A DNA stretch of 64,000 nt from Pseudopyrenochaeta lycopersici. Lineage: Eukaryota > Ascomycota > Dothideomycetes > Pleosporales > Pseudopyrenochaetaceae. A model generated the notes under the pieces. It searched no databases. It was not told the DNA's origin and was given only the letters and a program-made list of their open reading frames with translations. The translations under genes were made by a program, and so were the position numbers. The DNA lies in NCBI GenBank assembly GCA_003313425.1, contig NHZP01000012.1:248001-312000 (forward strand), written 5' to 3'. Every line of letters begins with the position of its first letter. Within the stretch, counting starts at the first letter, position 1. Below, piece by piece: positions 1 through 12,937 of the stretch.

Positions 1-502
1 GTCTGCCTCAAATTTCAATGGAGCTCAGAGCTGCTTACGATGACGAAACCATTTCAAGCGTCCAAGCTCCCCTCCATTAGCGGCAAATCATCCGCTCTCT
101 GGCCTGAGGTTTGGCTGTTACCAATCCCAAAGCCAACCTGTAGAAGAATACAGCTACATGCTCAATCCGAGGCACTCGGGAAAGGTTCAGATGTGTTCGC
201 AACCGGCACCGACCCGTGGTTTCCCTTTGTCCCGCGCAAAGTAGCCTGAGCTCCAAGGCGCCAGACCCTGACCATGCATAATTATTCCCAAAAGCCATTG
301 CTAGCGCACCCCACGGGATGTCAATTTTTCTAGTCGACGAATAACATGTACGGCCTCAGAATCGAAGAGAAGCCGGCCGGCATCGGCTTTAGTAACCGAG
401 CAGTATGCTTGCCCGCCCTCCTCCGTGTTTGGTTCCAGTAGAAGTATTTCCTTCCATTTCGCAATACTACCAGTCGCTACATTTGTGAGTCAACCGCCAC
501 CA

Positions 503-2271
503 ATGGCCTCTGAAGCTGCTGGGCGTGTCCCGCAGGAGGAGCAGAGTGAAGAGATAGGCGTATACAAGAAAGACAACCGCCATCATGATGTGGAAACCGG
601 ACCTGACATGGTTGATATTGACAGGATAGAGAGGGTATATGCGTGAGTATTGCACGTGCAAACCACATCACCAAAAAATATTGACACATCCACAGCAAAC
701 TTGACCGACGTATATTACCAGCATTCTGGGTTCTCTATTTCCTATGCTCTGCAATCCGCTCCAACATCGGTCTTGCCCAGACGATGAATTTGAAAGAGGG
801 CCACGATCTTGCTTCGGTGCTCCACATCACCCCAAAGCAGGTGTCTACTGGTCTGGCGCTGTTCTACGTCTGCTATGTCATCTTCGACTTGCCTTCGAAT
901 CTCATCATGTCTAGGGTCAGCCCGCATGCTTGGATGAGCAGGATCGTAACGTGCGTTGGCATTATTGGCATGTGTTTGACAGCCATGAAGGCAGCATGGA
1001 GTTTCTAGTACGTTTTTCCAATATGCAAATATAGTTCCATAGATCCACTAACCATCCCCAGCCTACTTCGGCTACTATTGGGTATTGTGATTGCGGGCAT
1101 GTGGCCTGGCATGTCCTACTACCTGACGCTTTTCTACCCTCCCTCGCGGACCGGTAAGCGCATTGGACGCTACTTTACAGCTTCCCAGGTGTCAGCGGCT
1201 GTAGTGGGATTGGTCTCAGCTGGGTTCCAGAAGATGGACGGCCTGGGGGGTCTTGTTGGATTCCAGTGGATGTTCCTCATCTACGGCATGGTTGGCTTTA
1301 TCGTCGGCGTATCACTTCTCTGGTGGCTCCCAGACAGACCACTACCTCCCGGAGAAGTTCGCAAGCGCACTGGCTTGTCAAAATTTCTCCCAGAAAGCCG
1401 GCCGGCATTGACTGGTGAAGACGCGCAAATCCATTATGAGGATTTGACTAGAGTTTACCACCGCAGCACGTGGAACCTCAAGGATCTCTGGAACGTGGTC
1501 ATTGACTGGAGGATATACCCACTTGTAGTCATGTACTTTGGTGTAGTGGGCGTTGGAAACGGCACACAAGCGTACGCAACCGTCATCATCCGTGGCATCA
1601 ACCCTAGCTTGACTGGGATTGAGCTCAGCCTGCTCTCAGCACCCATCTGGATTGTGAGTACTATATGAAAGCTTCAGAGGAAGGCGTAAGCTGACTGTTC
1701 GCAGATGGACCTCATCGCGATTCTGCTCATCACACCTCTATCAGATCGATTCCACCACCACCGTGCTCTGTTCTTCAGCGGCGCTGTCATGGTGCAGATT
1801 ACAGGTTTGCTGGTGGCTACATTTGCGAAGAACTGGTCGCGATATGGAGGTGTCTTGCTCGTGGGTTTTGGGCTTGGGCCGACGGTGCCTATCTGCATGA
1901 CATGGACCAACGAGATCTTCCAGCCGAGACACGGAGAAGTGGGTGTAGCAGCAGCAAGCGCACTCGTGTCTGGGCTCGGTAACCTAGGCAGCATCCTCAC
2001 GACGTACGCTCTGTACTCTGGATGGCCAGAAGATGCCAAAGTTGGACCGCACAGGTACCGCAAGAGCAACTTGGTCATGATTGGCATTCTGTGTGGCAGC
2101 ATCCTGAGTGCAGCGAGCATGGTGGTCTTGTTGAGGGTATTTGGCAATAGCAAAGCCAAGCAGATGAGCAGCGCAAGCTCGACCAGCGAGGGTGAGGCGG
2201 TCTACATCGACGGCGCGGCCAGGCGCGAGGTGCAGCAGCGGGGTCTGGGGCGCATGTTCTGCTTCAGATGA
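503..2271 (+). CDS. MFS transporter, anion:cation symporter (Dal5/Tna1-like) family
   Basis: Predicted plasma-membrane permease of the major facilitator superfamily, in the ACS branch that includes allantoate, nicotinate and pantothenate permeases; the substrate cannot be told. Four exons join in frame: 503-642, 696-1007, 1062-1653 and 1705-2271, giving 536 aa; each intron is 51-54 nt with a GTGAGT or GTACGT donor. The N-terminal ~60 residues are hydrophilic and cytosolic. The first membrane segment follows LDRRILPAFW, and the next block (LFYVCYVIFDLPSNLIM) is typical of ACS proteins. Twelve hydrophobic segments fit the length, with a central loop holding LPDRPLPPGE and a second-half motif SDRFHHHRAL. 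The start at 503 is the first ATG in a frame that runs without break into exon 2. Family call is firm; substrate is open. Confidence 0.88.
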
Positions 2272-2571
2272 TTGCGGAGCCGAGCAGCGGAGTAGGACCC
2301 TCTTGTGCGGTGATTGGAGAATGTGTCATAGATGGGGAAGTTTGCATTTGGAGATGGGGCTTTTGGATTGCCCATGCCTGGCTGAGGCGTCCCTACGCAG
2401 GGCATATAAACGTAATCTAAGTGGAGTGATGTGTACCATGTCTGAGGCTGCTTGTCCACCCTTGACGCTGGAAGGCCTGTGAAGGTAATACAATAATGCC
2501 ACTGCATCTCACAGTCGCCGGCGCCCCACCACAACGACCGTCCATGCACGGCAGGCCACGGCACTGCTGCA

Positions 2572-2597
2572 CCCTCACCCTCACCCTCACCCTCACC
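2572..2597. repeat. short CCCTCA hexamer tandem repeat
   Basis: About four copies of CCCTCA lie in the spacer upstream of the SNF1 gene. They resemble, but are not, the TTAGGG/CCCTAA telomere unit. This is probably slippage in a C-rich promoter region. Apart from this, the spacer 2272-2953 shows no gene; a run of A residues around 2743 and C/T-rich sequence before 2900 suit a core promoter. Confidence 0.7.
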
Positions 2598-2953
2598 AGG
2601 CACCGCCAGCGACATTGACACCGCACACGCCCCGTCGACACTACGCACTCGGTGAATGCCCGCCGTCTCCACGCCCACGACAGCGTGAGCGGGGCACTGA
2701 GTCTGTCCAAGCGCCCGTCAGCGCATCGAGCCCCGCTATAAAAAAACAACGACTGACGTAGGTATCGCTCCCCCGTCGCGCGCCTGCGAACGGGACCGAG
2801 GACGGCGGCTCTCGTGTCTCACGTGCAAGGCAGCTGGGCGGTGCCAGCCCAGCCGTATCGGAGCACCTGCTAACATTTGCTCGCCCGCTGTGTAGCCCCG
2901 TGTCCGCCGACACTGCTTCTTCCGCACCGCGCCCCGGCAGTCTCTACCGCGCC

Positions 2954-5744
<2,791 letters not shown>

Positions 5745-5953
5745 TAATAGTAGGCAGACATGTAAGAGGGAGGGGTCAGCCCAGGCACGCAAAGAAAACT
5801 TTAGAATCAATACTCCATCCATTCAATGCTATACATGTACAAGAGGGGAAGTGAGCATTACAACGCCATACCATTGAGTCGCGTTACGGGGCGTCTCTGT
5901 ATTCAATACACATTTTTTTGAACAAAGGTGAAAAAGTGTGTCTTGATTATTTT

Positions 5954-8055
5954 TTACCGCATGCCGCCAAATCCAGCACCCGCACCCGCCATGGCACCTA
6001 GTCGTGATGCGAGCTTGGGGTATTTCTCTTGTACCTGGAGCAAAGTTAGTTTGAGTTTTTTTTTTTTTGGTAGGTGAGTGAAGAGGTGAGTGAAGTAGAG
6101 AGACATACCTCTAGCTGTGTCCTTGTCGCTTCAGCATAACTCAATGCATTAACAATCTCGCCCTCTGTCCTCGACAGCTCGGCTGCGCGTTCAAAGTACT
6201 TCAAGGCCTCGGTGACCTTTCCTTGCTGCAATAGCAGCTGTGCCATGGTGGCGACGGCAATGTCGCACTCGGGATCGATGATGAGTGCCTTCTCGCACAG
6301 CTTCTCGGCCTCTCCAAAGTCGTTCTTCCATTGGAATAGCGCGAGGGCCTTGTTGATCAGGGGCAGGACGTTCATGCCGAGTGGCTTGGATGTCTTCTCC
6401 ATGTCAACAGCCGTGTCGAATTTCTCAATTGCTTCCTGGTATTTCTGCTGGTCGAGGAGGAGTTCACCGTAGTAGTTGTATACGTCTGGGACTTGGGAGA
6501 AGTTCTTCATGCAGCGACGGAAGGTGGCCATTGAGGAGGCGATGCTGCCCATCTTGTACTGGGTGACACCGAGCTGGATGTGCGAAAAGATGAAGTCCTT
6601 GTCAAGGTCAATGGACTTTTGGTAGTCCTTTGCGGCTTCACCAAACTCTGCCTTGATGAAGTGAAGCTGTGCGCGGTGGTAGTAAATGTCTGGGTCGCTC
6701 GCGTTCTGCTCGAGGGCAGAGGCGAAGTCGGCTTCAGCGGCCTCGGGGTTGGCAAGCTCGAGGTGCATGCTGGCACGCTTGATGAAGCTCTGGGTGAGGG
6801 TGGGCTGCAGCTCAATGCTCTTGTCCATGTCCTTGAGCGCGTCCTCGTTGTCGCCCTTGAGATAGCTAAAGGTGCCGCGCATGTTGTAGGCAAAGGCCTC
6901 GTGCTCTCCGAGATCGCCGAGCTCGAGGGCGCGACCAAAAGCTGCAGCGGCTTCTGCGTAGCCCTCTGCCGTCTTGGTGGCCATGGCCTTGAGACCCTTG
7001 CGCAGCTGGCCCTTTCCAGACTCCTCGTCCAGCTCTGCATCGTCGTCGAGGCCCTCGGGCGAGGGCTTGGGCCGGAAGCTCTGCAGGTAGTTTGTGACAA
7101 AGGTGGGGCTGGGCAGCTTCTTCTCCTTGGAGGCCAGGATGGCCTTGCCCTTTGTCTCTGCGACCTTTTTGAGGAGCCGCTCGACGCTCTGCGCGCTGTT
7201 CTCGTTGCGGAAGCCGTCGATGATGCAGCTGGCCGTGTAGTCGAGGAGGGCTTCGCTGTTGCGGTCGACCTGCTCGTATGCGTTGGCGCGGCGGTTCAGC
7301 GCCTTGACGTACTCGTTGTCGAGGTTGATGGCGGCCGTCGTGTCCTCGATGACGCGGTCCCAGTCGGACATGGCATTGAAGCATGCGGCGCGGTTCGAGT
7401 AGAAGACCGGGTCCTGCCGGCACAGGATGGCCTTGCCGTAGAGGTCAATGGCGCGGTTGTAGTCCTTGGACCCGTACGCCTTGTTGCCGGCTGCCTTGAG
7501 CTTTGCGGCGTATTCCTTTCGCTCCTGTGGCGGGATTAGCTCGGCCGCAAGGGATCCGCCAGAGCAGAGCCGCAGCATGACATACCTCTTCTGAGAGCGC
7601 GGCTACAGAGCTCTCGGAGACGTCGGGGAGCTCGTCATCGCTCGTTGCTGTGACCGAGGCTTTCTTCGACTCTGCTGACCGTCAGCGCCATTCGGTGCCG
7701 TGCCCGGCCATTGCTCCTGTCACCTACCGGCAGCCGCCTGCGTCGAGGCCTCCTTGTCGGTCGCAGCCTCCTTCTCTGCCCGCTCCTTTGCGCGCTTGCG
7801 CTCGCGTTGCCGCCGCCGCTTGTTCGCCGACGCTTCGGCCGCGCTGCCGTCTCGCGCGTCGGCGGTGGAAAAGTAGTAGACGACGCCGCCGGCACCAGCC
7901 ACCAGCGTTATGCCCGCAACCGTGTAGACGACGCCCTTGTTCTCGGCGGCCCAATTCGACAGGCGGTCCCAGAGCGAGCCTGTGCCTGCTTCGACGGGAA
8001 CGCCGACGGGGAAGGGGCCCGGCGTGTTGGGCAGAGGTGCGTTTGTGGGCGCCAT
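5954..8055 (-). CDS. TOM70: TOM70, mitochondrial outer-membrane import receptor (TPR protein)
   Basis: Receptor of the outer-membrane TOM complex that docks chaperone-bound carrier preproteins. Four exons on the minus strand: 8055-7728, 7674-7586, 7524-6109 and 6034-5954 (637 aa). The N-terminal segment has SLWDRLSNW followed by a single membrane anchor ([20 protein letters not shown]) and then a basic stretch ([18 protein letters not shown]), the usual Tom70 topology. After the acidic linker come about ten TPR repeats, beginning [19 protein letters not shown], the clamp that binds Hsp70/Hsp90 tails. The last short exon adds a glycine-rich end [10 protein letters not shown]. The frame is open upstream to 8193; I chose 8055 because MAPTNAP directly precedes the proline-rich leader and the ATG context (GCCATGG) is good. 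Divergent from the gene at 8484. Confidence 0.93.
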
Positions 8056-8483
8056 GGCAGTGTCGGGGGGCTGCAGCAAAGAGATGGGGGCGCCAAAAGA
8101 AGACTCGAGGGTGTCGCGGATGGCGGTGACGAAGAAATTTGGCCTGCGAACAAGAGCTTGGTGTCGCATGGTCTGAGCTTCAGGGGACGTCATCAGCCGT
8201 GCTGAGCCACAGCATCTGGTCCACCATGGGCTCCCACGACACCTGCTACCTCTGCTCCCTCTGCTACCTCTGCTACCCGCCTGCTAATATCCCTCGTCCA
8301 TGCCTCGCACAACAGCTGGCTTCGGCCTTACACTCACAGCACCCTCCTGCATTCGCCAATGGCATCGGTGAGACGATGATTCAGCCGCGAGGCGCCATTG
8401 GGCCATCGAGTACCAACTGGCCCACTCGTGACAGCAACTACATCACTTCGTAGCCCATAGTGACCTGCACGGCTACTCACAGC
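8056..8483. promoter_or_regulatory. shared upstream region of TOM70 and the class IV PLP enzyme gene
   Basis: 428 bp between two divergent start codons. It is GC-rich near TOM70 and C/T-rich with repeated CTGCTACC-like blocks around 8240-8280. No gene is seen here; use as a bidirectional promoter is inferred from orientation only. Confidence 0.4.
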
Positions 8484-9509
8484 ATGGCCGCCGCAAACGA
8501 GTTCCAGTTGTTCACCTCTCTGCGCTATGATCCTCTTCTCCTGACCTCAGATGAAAACTCGAGGTCGGATCTGAACTTCCTCACGCCCTCGCCCTTCTAC
8601 ATGCTCGCCTACCACCGCGACCGCATGGTGGAGGCCGCACAGCACTTTGACTTTCATGAGGTCGAGAAGAGACTAAGAGATGGAAATGCCCTGCACGAGG
8701 ATCTTTTGAAGCATGTCAATGCCTGGATTGAGAAAGGCGGCCGAGATGAGGCGCTAAAGGTGAGCCACAAGTGCTCAACTTTGCACCCTTGAGCTCATCC
8801 ATTGCAGCTGAGGCTTCTGTTTGATCAAGCTGCCAACCTCACAGTCGACATTTCTTCGATCCCCAAAGTTTCACTGACAACACTCTACCCTCCATCATTC
8901 GATCCCCCAGACTCAGACACAAAACCTCATCCCGCAAATACCTTCAAGCCTTCCCCGTTGACAGGTGGTGCTCTGATGCTCGGGCCCAGCCACTCCACCC
9001 CACCACAGTGGGCACTAAGGCTCGACACAGTGCCCACGCCATCGTCCCCTTTTACGCTGCTCAAGACAACAAAGCGTGAAATGTACAATGAATCACGAGA
9101 CCGCGCTCTTCCCGTGAACACTGCCGAGCCCACATTCGCAGAAGTCATGCTATACAATGAAGTCAGCGAACTCACTGAAGGCACAGTAACCTCACTCTTC
9201 CTTTTCCGCGGCGGCAGATGGGTCACACCGCCCGTCGGCGTACCGTCTGGCCACTTCACTAGCAAAACACTAAAAGATGGTAATGAAGACGAAGGTGAGC
9301 TGAGGAAGCCGTTCGCTGGGCGCTGGGGCCATTCTGTCCGCAGTGCGAAAGTAGGTGCGGGCGGCCAACGTGGCACGAGCAGGAGGTGGGCGCTTGGGAA
9401 AGGCTTCTGTATGGAGGAGCCTGTGAGTATTGACACGGTAAGCGTTGGTGAGGGGGTATGGGTTAGTAATGGCGTCAGGGGGTTTGGCTATGGCAAGGTG
9501 GTTGAGTGA
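8484..9509 (+). CDS. class IV aminotransferase-fold protein, aminodeoxychorismate lyase-like
   Basis: Likely a PLP enzyme of fold type IV, closest in motif pattern to 4-amino-4-deoxychorismate lyase (Abz2 type), which makes p-aminobenzoate for folate. Exons 8484-8759 and 8808-9509 join at phase 0 to give 325 aa. Visible family marks: KTTKREMYNESR (the region of the PLP lysine), YNEVSELTEGTVTSLFLF, GGRWVTPPVGVPSG, and a C-terminal RRWAL...SNGVRGFGYGKV block. The N-terminal domain (FQLFTSLRYDP, FYMLAYHRDRM) also fits. The insert between PSGHF and the RRWAL block looks hydrophilic and may vary among fungi. An upstream in-frame GTG exists at 8460; the ATG at 8484 is preferred. Branched-chain aminotransferase or D-amino acid aminotransferase are less likely because of the length and C-terminus. 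Confidence 0.78.
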
Positions 9510-9686
9510 AGAAGTTCAGCAAACACTGTACAACTAGTCAATGGATGGGCAGTGGATTGTACCCATCCGGTAGCGCCTCAGACATGATAATTGAAGACAA
9601 CGTATGGGGAAGCAAGGTTGCCCAAGTGGAAGCACTCTTGTTGGTATCAAATATTCTCCTGTCTCACATCTAGCTATCCGAGGTGC

Positions 9687-11168
9687 TTACTGCTTTGCCG
9701 CAGCTGCAGCCTCCTTTTCTTTCTTCTTGCGTTCAATCTCCGCCATCTTCAGTGCCTTCTTCATCGCGTTCTTCGTCATCGGCTTCCCATCCTCATCTAA
9801 CATCGGCCCGCTCGCACTCTTCTCCTCCGTCTTCTCCACCTTCGGCTTGGTAGGATTCTGGTTGCCTTTCCACTCCAGTTTCCTTGGTCTCAAGTACTCC
9901 TCCAATATCTCGTCTGTGACCTTCGCCCTCGCGTCCTGGAACTTCTTCACGTATCCAGACATCATCTCGATGCACAGTTTTTTCATCTCGCCTGTCAGCA
10001 GCTCACCTTTGCGATACTCATCCGCCAGTCTGAGCAATTTTTCGTCATCATCTTCGAAGTAGGCAAGGTATTGGTATGGCACATCAATGTCAGGATTGCC
10101 GCCCTTCTCACGATGCAGCTCGAGTGTTTCCTGGCCACCAGAGAATGCGTTCTTGTTGATCTTGTTCTTAACTTGCTTCTCAGTATCGCTCATGAAAATG
10201 GCCGAGTTTGGATTTGAGGCGCTCATTTTACCACCTGCGCCTTGTAGTGCAGTCAAGAACTTGGAGTGGATCAGGGCCGGTTTGGGCGATGGTTGATCCA
10301 TTCTGCCACAGTTTTCTCGCACAAGACGGAAGTAGGGATCTTGGTCAATGGCACAGGGAATAAGGCAGGGTATAGCGGCGAGCTTCTTTGAGCGGTGGTA
10401 GGTCTTGCCGTCTTCGCCCCAGATGAAGGGATATGATGAGGCGAAGGCAGCAACGCACTGCTTTGCAGCGAAGGCATTGCTGCCGATGTTTGTTGACCCG
10501 TGGAAGCCAAAGGCGCCGCGGACTTGGTTATTGGTAATGAGTTTCTCGAACTCGGTCGAGTTCAGGCTGAAGTGCCTATTGTAGCCTGATGTGAAGAACT
10601 CTGAGTCAATGTAGATGAAGGTCTTCTTGACGTCGAAGCCGACCGAGATGATGTCTTTGGCATTCTGGCGTGCAAACTCATACACTTCAGGCTGTTTGAG
10701 CTTCTCTTTAAACAGAAACTTTTCGTCGTCAGTTAACATGATGACGAGCGGTACATCGAAGACATCCTGCAGCCACTTCGTAAATTCAAAAGGGATTGTA
10801 TGGCCAATGTGCATTGCATCGCTGCTCGGGCCGCGGCCGGTGTAAAGCAGGAAGTCCTCTCCGCGCTCATATGTGTCTAGGATAAGCTCCAGGTCCCGAT
10901 GGGAGAAGAAAAGCCGGCGCCGTAACCAGCGGTGCGGCTTGTGCCCAGTCACTCGCTCGAATCGCTCCAGCAGTGGGTCGTCGATGAGCTTTGTGGCCCA
11001 CTGCTGCGATATCTTGGCATAGTCGAACTCCTTGACGTTTCCGTCCTCATCAACGGCTGCTTGTACATCCCAGGGATTGATCTCTTGCTCCGTGGCTTTC
11101 GAGACTGGCTGCGCTGCTGTGTCCGTGAGACTGAGGGCGGCAACGGCGGGCGGTTCAGGCTCCGTCAT
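9687..11168 (-). CDS. WRS1: cytoplasmic tryptophanyl-tRNA synthetase
   Basis: Class Ic aminoacyl-tRNA synthetase that charges tRNA-Trp in the cytosol. A single exon encodes 493 aa. The Rossmann core starts near residue 105 with TGRGPSSDAMHIGHTIPF, which carries the HIGH-type signature, and the second signature is GGKMSASNPNSAIF near residue 325. The stretch NPWDVQ at residue ~31 is typical of eukaryotic TrpRS, and the protein lacks a mitochondrial presequence. The C-terminus is an Ala/Lys/Glu-rich helix (AEIERKKKEKEAAAAAKQ), a common eukaryotic appendix. The start ATG at 11168 is the only plausible one. Divergent from the PRELI-domain gene with ~500 bp between them. Confidence 0.97.
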   Translation of the reverse strand: MTEPEPPAVAALSLTDTAAQPVSKATEQEINPWDVQAAVDEDGNVKEFDYAKISQQWATKLIDDPLLERFERVTGHKPHRWLRRRLFFSHRDLELILDTYERGEDFLLYTGRGPSSDAMHIGHTIPFEFTKWLQDVFDVPLVIMLTDDEKFLFKEKLKQPEVYEFARQNAKDIISVGFDVKKTFIYIDSEFFTSGYNRHFSLNSTEFEKLITNNQVRGAFGFHGSTNIGSNAFAAKQCVAAFASSYPFIWGEDGKTYHRSKKLAAIPCLIPCAIDQDPYFRLVRENCGRMDQPSPKPALIHSKFLTALQGAGGKMSASNPNSAIFMSDTEKQVKNKINKNAFSGGQETLELHREKGGNPDIDVPYQYLAYFEDDDEKLLRLADEYRKGELLTGEMKKLCIEMMSGYVKKFQDARAKVTDEILEEYLRPRKLEWKGNQNPTKPKVEKTEEKSASGPMLDEDGKPMTKNAMKKALKMAEIERKKKEKEAAAAAKQ

Positions 11169-11671
11169 GGCTGCAAGTGGCTGGGTGATACTGAGACTGT
11201 GGCGGCAGGAGAGCGTCGCACCGGCTGGAGGAAAGAAGGAGCAGCCGTTGAAGAAAGAGCGACCGTGTCAATATGAATCACACCCCATCAACAAAACTGC
11301 CCCGCCACAATTTGGAGACAGGGCGCGCTTGTTCCTGCCCCGCCATGCGCCACATTATTGCACCAGCCACATCGGCAAAAGAGGAACGCCGACGGAGGCA
11401 AAACTCGTGACGGCCCGTGAGAGCTCCAGACGCTTTTGTCCCTGTCGTCACACCACCCAACTTGTCGCTCCACCCCGCTCCATCGCGATTCAACCTGCCT
11501 ATCCAATTGTCGAACAGCAATTGGATGCGCCCGACAATGCCACTTCGTCACCTGACTCTGAGTACCGCGCGTTACAGGCTGCATTGAGCTCCTCCCTCTA
11601 CACCACATCACCAAATCCTCTAGCCCAAAGATCCAACAGCATTGTGCAAGGCGGAAAGAGAAAGAGCCAAA
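11169..11671. promoter_or_regulatory. shared upstream region of TrpRS and PRELI-domain genes
   Basis: 503 bp between divergent start codons. C/A-rich with CCAAT-like text near 11500-11530 (ATCCAATTG and CAATTGGATG, an inverted pair around 11502-11525). Open frames crossing it are chance overlaps. Regulatory use is inferred. Confidence 0.4.
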
Positions 11672-12514
11672 ATGGTCAAATTCTACTCCTCCAACGAAAC
11701 ATACTCGTATCCCTTCCCCGCCGTGACTCTCGCCTACTTCCTCCGCTATCCGAACCCTTACTCGACACACGTGCTCTCCACCGACACCATCGCCCGGCAC
11801 TACGACCCCGCAACACAGCGTCTAACAACCATTCGCCTGCATCTTAAGCGCTCAAAGCTGCCCTCTGCTGTCCTGAAACTCCTCCCTCGCTCACTCCTGG
11901 GCGCCTCGGCCAGTGGAGACACGCAGTCGTACATTCTTGAGAAGAGCGTCGTCGATGTAAAGGAGGGATGGATGGATGCAGAGTCGCGGAACCTGGAATG
12001 GACTGGCGTGTTATCTGTGGTCGAAAGGCAGAAGTTCATGCGTCCTGCGCCACCGGCGCTGTCCGATGAAACCAAAATATGGCAGGGCATGGAAGGCGCC
12101 GCCCGACGGCACGGCTTCATCAACTTTGGTGGCACGGCTGCTGGCGCCAAAGTCGAAGACAACGGCGAGACCACAGACGTCACGAGTTCGGTCACGCTAC
12201 ACAGCCACATTGGCGAGGCATGGAAGAAAAAACGCGAGGCCGCCCGGGAAGGGGCTGCAGCAGAAGAAGAGCAGCCACAAAAGATGGGCTTTCTCAGGAG
12301 TTGGGGCACCGCGGCTCTGCAGCGCAATATTGAAAAGATTGGTCTGACCCGAGCGCAGCGAAGTCAGCCGAATGCTCAGAAGGGCATGAAGGTTGTGCTC
12401 GAGCGTATGCGAGAAGGCGGTCTTGTTGCTGTTCTTGAAGGCATGCGACAAGACCGGGAGGCCATCCTAGCTGGTCGGCCTTTGACCTTTTCACCGCGAG
12501 GGGATGACGACTAA
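11672..12514 (+). CDS. PRELI/MSF1-domain protein (Ups family lipid transfer)
   Basis: Predicted mitochondrial intermembrane-space protein that, with Mdm35, carries phosphatidic acid or phosphatidylserine between mitochondrial membranes. A single exon gives 280 aa. The PRELI/MSF1 domain fills residues 1-185: it begins MVKFYSSNETYSYPFPAVT, continues YPNPYSTHVLSTD, and holds WTGVLSVVERQKF in the middle, all in the usual order. The C-terminal 90 residues are charged (WKKKREAAREGAAAEEE) and longer than in yeast Ups1-3, ending in a helical segment (GMKVVLERMREGG). Start: ATG at 11672 with AAAATGG context; the frame extends upstream only through a non-ATG codon. Which of Ups1, Ups2 or Ups3 it corresponds to cannot be settled here. 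Confidence 0.88.
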   Translation: MVKFYSSNETYSYPFPAVTLAYFLRYPNPYSTHVLSTDTIARHYDPATQRLTTIRLHLKRSKLPSAVLKLLPRSLLGASASGDTQSYILEKSVVDVKEGWMDAESRNLEWTGVLSVVERQKFMRPAPPALSDETKIWQGMEGAARRHGFINFGGTAAGAKVEDNGETTDVTSSVTLHSHIGEAWKKKREAAREGAAAEEEQPQKMGFLRSWGTAALQRNIEKIGLTRAQRSQPNAQKGMKVVLERMREGGLVAVLEGMRQDREAILAGRPLTFSPRGDDD

Positions 12515-12937
12515 ATTTGCGAAGCTTTCAAGCACGGTGGATGCACGGTGTTCTGGACGAGAGACGACGGACATGCTTTTGGGTACAAGCAACATTTTAG
12601 CGACGGCGCAATGGTTCCTCTCCTACTTCTTTCTCTTACTTCATGGCCACCCCTCGCTCCTTTTCAGGTTGGCAGGTCGGATTTTGTCTTACTATCACTT
12701 CCTATTTCTACCGCCCACAATCTCCGTGGCGCATGCGCCACCTGTATCTGTATCATATCACGGTTCTATGGACAACATGCGGGACGGTCCAAAAGCAATT
12801 ATGAATAAAGTCCAAAATCAAATGCATACGCGCCACTCTGGGTATCATGTTTCTGTGCACATCGAGCGGCATGCCGCAAAACGGACCGCCACTCATTCTC
12901 TAGTCATTCACCCTACTCCTTGCTTCAAGCCTCTGCA
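12515..12937. other. convergent spacer
   Basis: Spacer between the 3' ends of the PRELI-domain gene and the TmpA-like gene. An AATAAA-type signal (ATGAATAAAG near 12801) could serve polyadenylation of the upstream gene. No gene recognised. Confidence 0.4.

Noticed and set aside
2572..2597. Possible internal telomere repeat
   Set aside because: The unit is CCCTCA, not CCCTAA, and only four copies are present within a promoter region.
6580..7539. 319-codon plus-strand frame across TOM70
   Set aside because: Antisense shadow of the high-GC TOM70 coding strand; the TPR frame on the minus strand is unmistakable.
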